DNA of 64,000 nucleotides, taken from positions 3,038,001-3,102,000 of the forward strand of contig JASSKH010000021.1 of assembly GCA_031763025.1 (NCBI GenBank). The letters are read 5' to 3'. The notes under the pieces were generated by a model. That model saw only the letters and a list, made by a program, of their open reading frames with translations. It was not told where the DNA came from and did not search any database. This DNA is from Macrocystis pyrifera. Lineage: Eukaryota > Sar > Phaeophyceae > Laminariales > Laminariaceae. Positions 33,501 through 44,150 of the stretch are shown piece by piece. Position 1 is the first letter of the stretch, and each line of letters starts with the position of its first letter. The position numbers and the translations under genes are program-made.

Positions 33501-35510
33501 CCCCGTTGACTGCATCGACCCGAGTGCGCCGTGCGTCAACAACTTCGTGGAGGCCGGCACTAGAACCACCGTGGGCGTATGGGCCAACGCTTACGATACG
33601 CGCCCCGGCCACGATAACAACGGTGTGGGATGCCTGGAGAATGGGTGTGCGCCTAACCTAACTCGGGACGGAGTTGTTGATGACATCGAGTCGATGTGGT
33701 CCTGCGCACAGAGCATTGTCCCCGACGGAGGGTTCTGCGAGATTGAATTCACGTTTGCCAACCCGCAAGACGTCGTGGACATCCAGGTGGCCTTTCTGTA
33801 CGAAGCTGACAGCGCACGCCAGCTGGAGGTAAGCAGCATAGATTGCGGAGCGCTCTGATACTCTCATAGTGTTTGAGTCCCTTCCGTGAACAACCGGTTT
33901 TCCCCCGCCCAAGCCGTCAAGCTCTGCTGCCGATTAATGCATCGAATGGCAACAAAATACTTCCATAGAGATAACAGCCTACACGATGTGTGAGATGTCG
34001 TGGCGAGTGAACTGAAATGGATTGGCACGATACGGACCTCGTATTGTAGGTGGTAACACAGCGGTATTGTGTCGAAAACGTCAAAACCCCCTGTTAAATG
34101 GACGAACGTGTAATCAGGACAAGCCTGTGTTTACCTGGTGAATGCCCCGGCCCAGGTAGCGGTCAACGGCGAGGTCGTTCGCACCTTCACCTCATACCTG
34201 CAACCGTGGGTAACGTTCAACGGACTTGGCGTGAAAGAAAGCGAGGTGCGCACGGTGACGCTGAGACACACCTACACCGACAAACACGAGTGGATAAACA
34301 TTCTCGAGGTACGTTTCAGTAAACACGACTGGCGCCTGTTTATGTTTCACGTGTTTAGTTATGTCTTGTGAATCATGATCCAATTCTCCGCAAAATAACC
34401 ACATTATATACCGTCATCATTATCACGGTCTAGAGTTCGTGTTAATCACCCGATTTGACAACGCAGTTACCATCGTCAACACCAGCGCTCTCCCTCACGG
34501 GTTAGCGGGGGTAGACACGACCAACTCACTTTCCTTGACGACGGTTAACACGTACGAAATAGACACATAATAGCGTTATTCACGTGACGTATGTATGCTT
34601 GTAATATGGACATGTACACAAACGCACATGTCTCTGTATTTTTCCATCGACGGAGCAAGACCAAGTGAATTTGTTCTTCGACGTAGAAGGACCAAGCGAT
34701 TCGCAGGTTAGTTCAGACACCGATAGATCCTTCCCAACGGGAGGAAGAAGAGGTCCAATGCAGTCCTCGGTGTACCCCGAGAAGAGGGTTAGCGCGGTGT
34801 AAATCCCACCGCTGAATCGCACTTACACGTCGGTAACAATGCGTTCGACACGCACCCGATGAACGGTCGGTCGCTGACCCCAAGTTTAGAAGAGATTACA
34901 CCCCCTATACTTCATTTAGCGTCTTTGTTCTGTGGAGGCGTAGTCTAGCCACCATTTATCCTCTTCAACGTCCCTTTTTGCGCTGGTGCGCGGGTGCGAC
35001 AAGCAGCGTGTTGCTCAAGAAACTCGACCCTCAAACGTTGTTGCCAATCGCGTGGTAACCTCATTCTGCACTATTCCTTCTATCAATAACCAAAGGTGTC
35101 GAAAGTTCAATGGGTATTGTTGAGGACCGCTTGGGAAACTGGCGCGCGGGAAACCAGCCCTATGATTGCAAGGGTTGTGTCCTTGTATTCCCAGCTGACA
35201 TTAAAATACGAATGCCGCAAACATGGTCAGCGGTAGCGGGACAGGAGGATGTACGGTTCGTTGTAAGAAGTGGTCAAGAACCCCGATCTAACCGGTTTCA
35301 ATATGTACCTCGCAAGAAATTCTGTGGGCATGCTAAAATCGCCATGGCGTGCTTACTCGTGTTGCTGTTCTATATGTTGATCAACCCCTTGCAGTTGTTC
35401 AACGACTAAAGACGTTTGGTGGGGCACGTCTTCCTTCGTCCCGTGTACACTCGCTCACGCAATCCTTACATCATTTCGTTCTGCAGGTGCGCTTCTTGGT
35501 CGAGCCATGA
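27416..35510 (+). CDS. LNR gene B: secreted LNR / F5/8C-like protein, six exons
   Basis: Exons are 27,416-27,590, 30,337-30,545, 31,426-31,687, 33,428-33,828, 34,156-34,308 and 35,487-35,510. Donors are GTAAGT, GTGCGT, GTGAGC, GTAAGC and GTACGT; all acceptors end CAG; phases are 1,1,1,0,0. The layout matches gene A with one extra module: signal peptide (core VALLALIYALISL), three LNRs each leading into a CECTC/CDCTC-type module (C-x-DP-S-A-x-C-V), then an F5/8C-like domain ending EWINILE-VRFLV. As given, exon 2 lacks one base (209 nt, 210 expected) and exon 3 has one extra (262, 261 expected), both at homopolymers. With both allowed for, the coding length is 1,224 nt (407 residues). Expected to be secreted; role as for gene A. 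Confidence 0.82.
28125..28234. mobile_element. Palindromic MITE in gene B intron 1
   Basis: Termini are CTATTCCGGGGGTACATAG and CTATGGACCCCCGTAATA, with about 28 bp of imperfect inverted repeat and an AT-rich centre. It lies inside the 2,746-bp first intron of gene B. Confidence 0.83.
28703..28838. repeat. Near-perfect tandem duplication of 68-69 bp
   Basis: AATGGGGAGG... at 28,703-28,770 is repeated from 28,771. The only difference seen is the length of one G run (7 versus 8). It lies in intron 1 of LNR gene B. Open frames that span it repeat GARGWNEIPLKLRNQRP but have no other support. Confidence 0.92.
29418..29526. mobile_element. Diverged palindromic MITE in gene B intron 1
   Basis: The family order is kept: TATTACGCAGGACCATAGTA, AAAACTATATATTT, AAATTTGGTCCC, and a degraded right end GGTCCCCTGGAATAG. 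More diverged than the copy 1.2 kb upstream, so they inserted or aged independently. Confidence 0.75.
30337..30545 (+). CDS. LNR gene B exon 2: symmetric 1-1 Cys module with one-base deletion
   Basis: From the ATCAG acceptor the exon reads EFDGGDCCECTCVSTEEF and then TCGENG. At a GGGG run (30,405-30,408) the frame shifts. The next frame continues GYACVDPSAACVDDDDATT and ends DGDCDDQNNFAECG at GTGCGT. One more base in the G run would restore both the frame and the 210-nt length of gene A exon 2. Confidence 0.83.
31426..31687 (+). CDS. LNR gene B exon 3: extra symmetric Cys module with one-base insertion
   Basis: From the GCCAG acceptor the exon reads DFDGGDCCDCTCVSTPEYTC, then a module with GGFACIDPSAPCVDDDD, an acidic linker and GDGDCQSQ. 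The frame then shifts at an AAAA run (31,666-31,669). One fewer A gives the LNR ending TNNEDCG at the GTGAGC donor. Gene A has no counterpart of this exon. Both borders are phase 1, so it can be gained or lost in frame. Confidence 0.8.
32088..32112 (-). mobile_element. Solo terminus of the GCTCC element
   Basis: AGAGCTCCATCAAGTGAGGGG followed by CCTCAG is a diverged inverse copy of the element end. It lies in intron 3 of gene B, about 500 bp before a longer copy. Confidence 0.5.
32607..32824 (+). mobile_element. GCTCC element in gene B intron 3
   Basis: Runs from CTGAGGCTCCTCGCTTGAGG through ATTAATCCCATGGCCCGAT to TGCTACCTCTATCGTAGAAC, colinear with the copy at 26,202-26,419. Roughly 75-80 percent identical by eye. 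The second inverted terminus is not seen. Confidence 0.75.
33428..33828 (+). CDS. LNR gene B exon 4: last LNR half and start of F5/8C-like domain
   Basis: A 401-nt exon equal in length to gene A exon 3. It opens DYDGGDCCECTCDRTIQYGC and continues C-IDPSAPCVNNFVEAGTR, then ANAYDTRPG, a Cys pair, an N-glycosylation sequon (NLTRDG), MWSC, CEIEFTFANPQD and a V-x-I-x-V-AF strand. The GTAAGC donor after CTGGAG gives phase 0. No frame break. Confidence 0.9.
34156..34308 (+). CDS. LNR gene B exon 5: middle of F5/8C-like domain
   Basis: A 153-nt, phase 0-0 exon between GGCCCAG and GTACGT. It encodes VAVNGEVVRTFTSY, VTFNGLGVKESEV, RTVTLRHTYTDK and EWINILE. It is the counterpart of gene A exon 4 (147 nt), with two extra residues. 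Confidence 0.85.
35487..35510 (+). CDS. LNR gene B exon 6: 24-nt terminal exon
   Basis: The TTCTGCAG acceptor is followed by GTG CGC TTC TTG GTC GAG CCA TGA (VRFLVEP, stop). Length, acceptor, phase and the VRFLV sequence match the terminal exon of gene A. It supplies the last strand of the F5/8C-like domain. Confidence 0.82.
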   Translation: MRFLVEP

Positions 35511-36465
35511 ACACCAATCGTCAATACATTCAGCCAGCCATGACGGCTGGTTCGCGAATGCCGGTAGATGTCGATTGATTCGTTATATTTTTTTTGTTTC
35601 TAGGTTAGTACCTGTGTGTGCTCACGCTCTCACACGTAGCAGAGGTAGCACCACGGAGGTGCTCGGTTAAGTGTAGTGTACAACAGAGGTGGGTTAGGTA
35701 GGGTGCGTGGCAGACCGAAAGGGTGACGCTCGGTTTTGCTCTAAAATATGCCACGTCAACTAGTTTGCACCCGTGGGCCTAACACGTATTTCGACTAGAC
35801 GAGAGGGGACACGAGTTCTGTAGCAGGTAAATATGTACCATATAGGTGTTTTCTCCTGCGGTTGGAAGAGAGGAAAATCGCGTTGGTATGTTCCGTAGCC
35901 CGTGAAAAACGAACGCCTCAATGGTGGAGCAGGGGAGGTTAGTGGGGGTAGTGCACGTTTTGATCTTGTTGCAAACGGTGTGTCTTTTGGTCTTGGGAAT
36001 AGGGAATAAACGGGCTGTACCCATCACCACCTACGGTGTGTCTTGCCGTTGTCCCTCTCTGGTTTTGAACATGACTAGTTCTGGGTAGCAGAGGTGCCGC
36101 CTCTACGTACACCACAGAGGAATCTTTTCTTTGATAAACGACGTCGAACATATTAGAGTACAGGATGCCTATGGTAGAAAGGAACAGGATCGCTGACGAT
36201 TCCGGCTGAGGTGCCTATTGGAAATAGGGTTCGTGTAACGCCTCACGTCGGTACACTAACTGGTCCCAACTTTCGAATTGTAGTGTTTATTCTTATCCTC
36301 AATTTCCCGCAGCTGTCGTGTTCTTACTTTGTATCGTAGCTGTCCTGCACTGTTAGAAGAGAACGAGGGAATCCTGACCAATACGGTCGGCCTAGGTAAG
36401 AGGGACTCGTATCATTTTGTGGATCCAAAGCGGGTTTTGATTTTTTGCCTTTGAGGGGCGCCACG
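35511..36465. other. 3' flank of LNR gene B, no further gene
   Basis: Probably includes the gene B 3' UTR. The sequence just after the stop has ACGGCTGGTTCGCGAATGCC, loosely resembling the DNA after the gene A stop. Nothing else was recognised. Confidence 0.4.
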
Positions 36466-36990
36466 TAATGTTTCTGAGGCTTCTTATGTGTGGGGCTTCA
36501 TGCTATACCGAAACTGGTCTGAGGAACGCCAAAAGTGTATAAACCCCCAAGCGCCTGCATTAGGTATATCGACAACAATTTGTGTACCACGCTGATGGTG
36601 TTCCGACAGGTTTTGGACAATGGACCCGGTCAGTCAGGAATGTTTTGAACAAAACTTGCTGCTATACTCCTATCGCAGCAGGCATCTGTTGGGTTTAGCG
36701 TTCAGGGGCGGAACCAAATACGCATAGAGAGCCGCCCCGGGGTGAACATTTCCCGTTTGGAGGCGGGTATCTCACTGACGGAGCTCCTCCGCTAAAGCTC
36801 CTCCCCGACATCCGTGGATCAGACACGCGTCGCGGGCGATATCATTGGTTAGATGTATAGCCAAGAGGGTCGGGCAGCGGACTCTATGATCACAAAAAAT
36901 CCCTATTCGTGGTTTATGTTGTCGTCAGAAGTGTCAGACACTATAGAGTAGGTGCTACCCGTATCCTAGAACGCGTCCATTAATGTAGGT
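36466..36990 (+). mobile_element. Degraded GCTCC element copy
   Basis: Starts at a diverged terminus (TTTCTGAGGCTTCTTATGTG), has an internal GGAGCTCCTCCGCTAAAGCTC at 36,779-36,799, and ends with GTGCTACCCGTATCCTAGAA. The interior is expanded and poorly alignable, so it may be two nested or adjacent relics. Confidence 0.45.
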
Positions 36991-38895
36991 CTACTTAGAA
37001 CAGCAGGTTTGGACAGAACGGTAGCGCGTTTTTTCAACATGGTGAAGGAATTCGTGACACGAGTTTGGACAAAGCCTAACAGTGCCCCCCCTTGTTGCTG
37101 GTGGTGGGCTCGACGCGGAACGGGCGCGCACGCACGCCCTGAGGTTAAACGATTGACCCATGCTGTGGTAGGGTTTTTGCGTGATTGCAGTATAGCCCAG
37201 ATATTCTCATTAACTGAGGAGGTATCGTACAGTGGGGTTGGAACCGTTTTAGCCAGAACACTTCTACATGACGGGTATTCCCACTAGACGAGGAACTACC
37301 TATATCGCTGGATCCGATGTTTGTGTATTTCTTTTAGTTTTCGTTAGGTATCTCACTAACGGGATTGGCCATCGCGTTTTGCTTGAACATTTTCTCAATG
37401 GCAGTTGTTGGAGCTACCCAAGTGAGTAGGCGCAGAAGCTGGGGTGACATATGTGTCGCTTTCGTCGCATGGGTGGGTTTTGAGTGTAAATTGTGTACCG
37501 TGCGCCGAACGCTGGCTGGCGTAGGCGACGGCCGTGGCAGGAGTATTTCGCAAGGGTTGACAGCATTGCCAGGGAAGGTGATGGGCGTGACTAGACATGA
37601 GATGGCTAGGAAAATGATGAATCGGACTTCTAGGCCAGGGCAGCAGCCGGAGCTACTCGGTCATCTCGGCGATCTATCGATTAACCTGAAACAGGATGGC
37701 GATATATAATGTGCCTCGGAGTTTATATCGTGTGACTCGGGTCCGTATGACCCACGGTCGGCCGTCTCCAAGCGTTAGACAACAGGCCTACCCAGTCATG
37801 AGTGCAGTCTGTCGGAACACGGCAAGCGGTATGCCCTAAACTCCGACTTCCATTTCCGGTAAAACATGGTTGTGCTTTTCGTTTCGGGATTAACACCTAG
37901 TGGAAACCCGAAAAGCAGCATTTTGCGTAGGTTCCGGTCGTTTCCGCCTGTATTGTTTTTTGCGACTGGTACAGTCTTCTAAGCTGTCTTTGTTGCCCCG
38001 ATTGGCATACGAGCTTACCGCTGAAACAATCTGTGTTAAGGATAGCTACTAGCGTGATGTTCCATTCAAAACGTTAGGATAGTAGCGCAAATCTAACGCG
38101 ACTGGCGAACTTGGTGTCCCCTTTGGGAAATGCCTCCGAAAGTTGTGTAAGAATAATGTTATAGACGGGGAGCACAACGATCACATTGGCTGCATGTGCT
38201 GTCTTGCTGTCCGTCCGCGACAGCATTCATCACAACACCGCAATCTCAGAAAAAGCAGGATTGTGACCAGATAGTATATATGTCGACTATACGTAGATCA
38301 TGCACTATGAGGAAACAATCACAAGTTGCTTCACTTGGGTGTTGCACCCAATAGTCAACACCGAGCATGGAATAGCCCTCCCAGTCGGCGAAACCGGGTG
38401 CCGTTCAATCGAGTAGCTCACGTGACGAGCCACAGGATGAGCGCGGAGTGCTTCTTCCTCTTCAACATCCTAGTAGAAGGTTGACAAAAGACAGACGATT
38501 GAAACGTCAACAGTCTTGTAGAGCCCCCAGAGAGCAGGCAATCCAACCGAGAGAAGATGTTGACCACCTTTCCGAAGCTAAAACCAGAACGAGGGATCAA
38601 CAGAAAGTGGACAAAAAACACACCTTGCGGATGCGATACGTCTCAAAACGTGGATAGGACGCCTTTTCTGCTATCCATCGTGTGTTGGAATGTCGAAGAC
38701 GAGAGGTTTCGTACACCCGACAGCAGAACGTGACCATAAGCAAAGACCGGAATACTGGCCCAGGGTATGTTTCATAGACATGCGTGGCAAGCGTGTGATC
38801 CGTGTTAACCACGGGAAGGCGTGGCCCTCTCGAGTACTCATAGTCGCACGATCTCTACTAAATGCGTGGTGTTTGGCGGAGCTATTTCTTCCTCT
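36991..38895. other. Stretch without a supported gene
   Basis: Open frames of up to 114 codons only (37,365-37,709 plus). No splice-linked exons, repeats or motifs were recognised. Confidence 0.4.
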
Positions 38896-39115
38896 GACGC
38901 GTTCTACGATAGAGGTGGCACATTTCCGCTAAAATCCTTTGTGAATGAAGGGGCTCCTTAACCCAAAATCGTCGGAATGCCAATCTTGTTTCGAAAAATG
39001 ACTGAATTGTATTCTTTGGCACGAGATTATCCATCGAGATGCAATTTGATTCATGCTGAAGTCAGTTTTCGGGTGAGATGTAGAGCTGCTCAATTGAAGA
39101 GCCTCAGAAATTTTT
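38896..39115 (-). mobile_element. GCTCC element, minus orientation
   Basis: On the minus strand it runs from TTTCTGAGGCTCTTCAATTG (ending at 39,115) to GTGCCACCTCTATCGTAGAA near 38,896. It is colinear with the copies at 26.2 and 32.6 kb, including the 'gattatccatcgagatgcaa' block. Confidence 0.75.
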
Positions 39116-39947
39116 GGGTGAAACCTCTAGCGTAGCACGCCTATTCTTAGCCGCTGTCAGACAGCAGTGCCGTTTTGGGGAAGATCGACTCAACCTCTAA
39201 GCAGTTTCCCTGCAAAGCGGAGCTGCAGTCATACAGGGGCCAAGTATCTGGTACTGCTTTTGACCAGAGTGGTCATCCGATAATATTATTGATTTGACAG
39301 CAGTATCGAGGATTTCCCCGGGATAACGTTAATTATCCTCAAGGTAAACCATGGGAAGAGGCGTTTTTTACGATAGAGGTGTTACATATGGGAAAACACC
39401 TTCTTGATCCACCACGACGTCCTTACCAGGTGCCTCATGCTTGAGACCTCGATAGCCCCTGGCCGCAGAGAAGTATGTCACTCGTGCCCTTCGTTGCTGG
39501 GCAGAATGCGTTCGTACACGTACGAGATGCGTGTAGCAGCAATCGTATTCATTTGTTTGTCCCCGTTGAATTCCGCATTATATTGTAGGGGGGACATAGG
39601 ATCCTCGGGAGAGTCAGTGTCAATCTCCATCGTAGAACGCCTTGGAACCCACCATATACCATGGTGTCCCATGGAGACCTGCGACCCACCCCACGGGAAC
39701 CTCTGGGATGTCCCGCCAGAGCCCACGATGTCCAGTAGAGTATTGTGGGTAATCCCAAACGTTCCCGCGAGATTCTTCGGCATAATTGGGTATGACGATT
39801 GGTGGACAATCAAGCCGAGATTACTTGCATCTTCAGGATAAGTGTTTCCTCAACATAACTTGCATTGCACGCACTACTGGTGTATACGGATTGTCGAAAT
39901 GTGAAATGGAGGGGAGTTCAAAGGGTTTGTTTTTGCCCTTGACATTT

Positions 39948-40050
39948 CTATTACGGGGGTCCATAGTTAACGGGACCAAATTTTGTTAGTAAAAATATAT
40001 AGGTTTTAATGTACATCATAGGTCCTGTTAACTATGGACCCCCGTAATAG
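39948..40050. mobile_element. Palindromic MITE, best-preserved copy (103 bp)
   Basis: CTATTACGGGGGTCCATAG at the left and its exact inverse at the right; the 30-bp terminal repeats differ at one position. The AT-rich centre is about 40 bp. Intact termini suggest it is among the youngest copies here. Confidence 0.88.
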
Positions 40051-40604
40051 TACGTCTTCGTATTCGGCACAACAGAAAACCCGTGTTTTGGTTACCTCAC
40101 CATGATTCTTCAGTAGGATTGGAAGAACAAGTGAGTTTGTTGTTAGGAACGTTGGTGGTTGATAGGTTCGAGCAGGGCAGAATAGTCCCTTCTGCTCGCG
40201 GTGGAACGTGTAATACTCTAGGTAAATACAGGCACACGAACACCGGGGCCGTGTGGTGCAGCAACACACTCGTGTCCTCTGTTCCGAGTATTTTTCACTT
40301 CCGCCGATATATCCCTCGTTGTAGTGTGGTTGGTTTATGGAGGTGACGGATTTCTGCACTACTTTACAGTATGCATATGCCTTGAATCAGGACATGCATG
40401 ACTAAGTATATTCGGTTCCAGATGATGGATGTTGACAAGTTATACTTTATGGCCATCGAATACTGTAATGAATACATCGTTGCGGTTTGTTTGTGGAATA
40501 TAGAGAAGACGATTAATAGCCAAGCTATACGTATGGCATATCAATTAGACTAGGGCGTGTCATGGGTCGATGGTAGTTGGCCAGCCCATCGAAAAAATTC
40601 ATTC

Positions 40605-40765
40605 GGTGAGCCAAGGCACGGCCCGGCCCATCAATGTTTCAGAGCATCGGCCGCAGGCCGGCCCTGCCCATCCGATTTTTAAAGGATGGGCCGCCGTGCC
40701 TATCAGCTTTTCAAAACATCACGTCCCGGCCGGGCCCGGTCCGGCCCATGACATCGGCGGCGAGC
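40605..40765. repeat. GGCCCGGCCC minisatellite, cluster 1
   Basis: Units of about 40 bp alternate a GC-rich block (CGGCCCGGCCCATC or similar) with an AT-richer block (TTTTCAAAACATCACG). Cluster 2, about 1 kb away, has the same unit design. Confidence 0.75.
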
Positions 40766-41604
40766 GCTAGGTGGCCCGTCAATTGCTTGAATCGGAGTGT
40801 GACAGGCTGGCTCACAACTCGGCCCAGGGCTTGTCCTATCCTAACCGTTGCACACATTATTGCTGATGTGCTTTTCATCTTTTATATAGTTGTGTGTCTA
40901 TTTTTCGTTTGTGTGTTTCTTTTCTGACTTCGTTGGGCCAGCTGGTTCCGGCCCGGGAGATACGCAGACCCGCTACCCAGACATTTCCGAACTACCAACA
41001 ACCCGGCCCGATGACAGCTGCCTCGACTGGTGGACCACGAACACTCCTCCTGCCGCTGCGATACCCGCAGCACCTGTACCTACCTGCTGCTGCAACACAA
41101 GATGCCCTACTAACACCTGCTATGTATCTTGAGTTGTCCTCCGAACAAGGCAAATAAAACGCTGGATATCGTTTTGCGGGGGTTTCTGGTCCACTGCAGC
41201 GTCAGCAGTACTCTTCCCTAGTTCGACAACGACATACACGAACGTGAACGTCGCTGCTACGTTCGGTCAGATGATTCCCGTGATTTTTCCTCCAGCAGTT
41301 CCGTCCTGGTCGAACGACGTTGATAGTGTTAAATGCTGCTTTCTTCGTGGAGACCACGAAGGACGGCCTGTACGACCACAATGGCGCTAAGGCTTTCTTG
41401 AAATATCTGCACACGGAGTGGAAGCTGCATTTCACCATGATAAGCAGATCAGCACAGGCGAAGAGTCAGCGCACAGAGGAGTTCGTGGAGACACCAGGAG
41501 GTACACCACAACGCATGGGCCTCGAGCCGGGCCGGCTCCCGAAAAGAGGTTGGACGCTTTATGGGGCAGGGTCGAGGGGCCAATAGAGAGTCTACAACTC
41601 GTGG

Positions 41605-41745
41605 ACCGCGGCACGGCCCAGCCCTTTGAACTTCACAATTCCGGGCCGCGTCCCAGTCTGTCACATTTTCAAACTATCACGGCCCGGCACGGCCCATCAC
41701 ATTTTCAACTTTCTCGGCCGGGCCCGGCCCGGCCCATCGCCTGTA
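41605..41745. repeat. GGCCCGGCCC minisatellite, cluster 2
   Basis: Repeats CACGGCCC-x-GCCC, CACATTTTCAAACTATCACGG and CCGGGCCCGGCCCGGCCCATC. Open frames across it (Arg/Pro/Gly-rich) reflect the repeat. Confidence 0.75.
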
Positions 41746-42384
41746 TACAGTTTCGGTCCCGCCATGCCCGGACAATCGGGTCATTACAAGCCCTCTGGTT
41801 AATAGTTTATGGATTGATGCATTACCTTGTATGGTTTCGGTTTTCATTTAGGCGTTAGGAGATACCGGGTAGGTCTTAGTGAATGAGTATTTGGCGGCGC
41901 GATTTTTCATATCTCTTCCAAGCACAAACACCACGAAATCGGGCGGTCCATAACGGAGAGCGTTTTTTCGAATAGTTCTATAGCTTACGTGATCGATGCA
42001 TTATTTCCACCTAACCCTATCCTCTCACACAATGAATATCTCGTGTAGATCAACACATTGCCCGTCTATGCACTACTGCATGAACACGAGGTAGTTTTCG
42101 GGGGGAAATAGCCACGTGCATACGTATTGTGAGAATATCGGCATCAATCATCCCCATAAAAGCGATTATTACAAGAAACGCACACACATCGTGTTTTAGA
42201 AGTACAACTATACAGCAGCACTGTACCCACATCATCCGTTGTTTTTGCTTGTTGCTAAACCTCCACATACGTACACATGTAAATCTTAGGTACATCCGAT
42301 AGCAGCAGCGATGCTGGCACGTGGGTTCTACGCTTTAGTTCCTTGTTAATGGTTCTGAATCAATGTGCTGCAACCGCCTGCAAC

Positions 42385-42631
42385 TACGACGGTGGGGATT
42401 GCCGCGAGTGCACCTGTGTCAGCGGTGAAAAACTCCTGTGAGGACAAGTTTAACCGTGGATTTTTTGCGTCGACCCCAGTCCCCCGTGCGTCAACGACAA
42501 CGTCGGCGACGACGACGCCATCTCGCTCAGTGTCTGATTCGACATGGCGGCCAGCTTCGACTCAACCCCGTGCAACGACGAGTTTATTAGAGACGGAGCC
42601 TGTGGCATGGTAAACTACAGCGAGGAACGCG
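42385..42631 (+). pseudogene. Relic LNR / Cys-module exon
   Basis: Starts YDGGDCRECTCVSG and, after a frame shift at an A run, continues through C-VDPSPPCVN and an acidic stretch to DGACGMVNY before a GTGAGT. It is clearly related to the 1-1 exons of genes A and B. Defects: no AG acceptor directly upstream, an in-frame TGA in the middle present in both arms, a Cys-to-Arg change in the CCECTC motif, and loss of the last LNR cysteine. The A run is 5 in this arm and 4 in the other. No other exon of a third gene was found nearby. Confidence 0.8.
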
Positions 42632-43491
42632 GTGAGTGAGAGTACGATGCTCTGTATTTTCCCTACGCCCTGTTTCGACTAGGATTCACGGAACGTAAAT
42701 ATTATTTTCACACACCCTATGTTTTTTATCTCGACCCATGAGTCCGGTGCGTTCGCCACACCAGATATCACACCATCCAAGCCTATTGTAAACTGGGCGA
42801 AGAGCTATACAGGAGAAAGGAGTGCGCTCTCATTGCGAACAACCGTGTGTGGAAGGATCCAACCAGTGTGGTCTCGTGCGAGATCAAAAACAGTTTTAAA
42901 GATCGACACGTAGCTCGTCCGCGATAACGACCAAGCCAAAACTGCAACAAATCCGGGATGAGCCAGAACCCCCTCGGAAGCCTTGAAAACCGAGCGCAAT
43001 GCCGACAGTTGTAGAGCATCCCAGGAAACGGACTCCATACTCGTGCATGGCGGCTATTGCCTCGAGGGTACGATGTGCCGTCCTATGAAGGTCCCCACAT
43101 AAAACGTACCGCCACGAAGCCGGTCACGATGTCACGCATGACCCGTGACAAAAGACCAATCCGCAGATATCGGGGGTGGGAGGTTGGCGGAAGCGACTCA
43201 ACCTCTCTCCGGTGGCGGGCGGGTTGGTGGGTGAACGCAACGCATGCGGCGCGTCCCCCAACTATAGCTCTGTGTCGCAGTGGTGTAGGTTCCCGAACTC
43301 TAGAAACGAGTATTGTTGGTACATACTTAGCTTGCCGGTAGAGATGTTTCAACTCTGATGCATGAAATGTGTACTTGTCCAACCTATTGTGACCGTCGAC
43401 GTTTTTAGTACTATCCATCCGCACCGCCATGGCCAATTTCCTGTTTCCAAATGGTTTCCGTGCAGCGTTAGTTGTTCCCTAGGGTTTCCAC

Positions 43492-44127
43492 GTGGCTCAG
43501 CACGTTGCTCTGGTATTTTGTCAGGCGTTTCTTGCAATAGCCTTGTACGGTTTGCAGAAAGAAACAAGTGCCCTGGGCATCTTCCCGCTGTCGATGCGAT
43601 CCTGTCGACACGTGAGGAGTCCAATTTCTGTCGGTGTATTGACGCGTATTGGTATATGGACTGGATACAAACTATACAGAGTTTACTGCAGGAGGAAAGA
43701 ATCCCAAACAAATAATGCCTGCCCAAGCTCCGAACAAATACCCATATATCGGAACCACAACTCATGGACAAACTCTGTCTTTATCGATGTGTTCGCCATA
43801 TCTTGCGGCCAAGTGGATGCCGTCAGTCTTGACATATGGAGCTTATTCCGGGTTTTACGGCCGGACGGTATAGCGTGTTGTTCGCCTTCCTGGAACCCGC
43901 TTGTGTGTGAATACGTTGTGCCACGTACGATATGTGCCTGGCAGGCCGCAGACACACCTTCTTCGAGTCCTGGTAAAATGGGTACGGTGCACTGTCAAAC
44001 CAAGTGCATCAGTGTACCCACTGCTCATCCTTATTATTCATATTACACCGCCGTAGCGACACAAGAAGTATGCGTATACATAGAGACCCTGAGCATTGCC
44101 ACCGTGGGGTGGTGGCTAATTCCGTGA
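43492..44127 (+). other. Open reading frame of 211 codons, unproven
   Basis: Uninterrupted from the ATG at 43,492 to the stop at 44,127, and identical in length in the inverted arm (59,462-60,097). No recognised domain; one moderately hydrophobic stretch near the N-terminus. At this composition, about one open frame this long per few hundred kb is expected by chance. It overlaps long frames in other phases. Could be a hypothetical gene or chance. Confidence 0.2.
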
Positions 44128-44150
44128 GAGCTCCTTGCACGAGGAGCTCA
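44124..44150. mobile_element. Solo hairpin terminus of the GCTCC element
   Basis: GAGCTCCTTGCACGAGGAGCTC is an almost perfect short palindrome followed by ATATCTCACCCGAAACG, as in the element's left end. The rest of the element is not recognisable. Confidence 0.55.

Noticed and set aside
34467..34562. A possible exon after gene B exon 5 (AACGCAG acceptor, then ACCATCGTCAACACC)
   Set aside because: It would need a missing base and runs into a stop. The 24-nt exon at 35,487 joins in frame without correction and has an exact counterpart in gene A.
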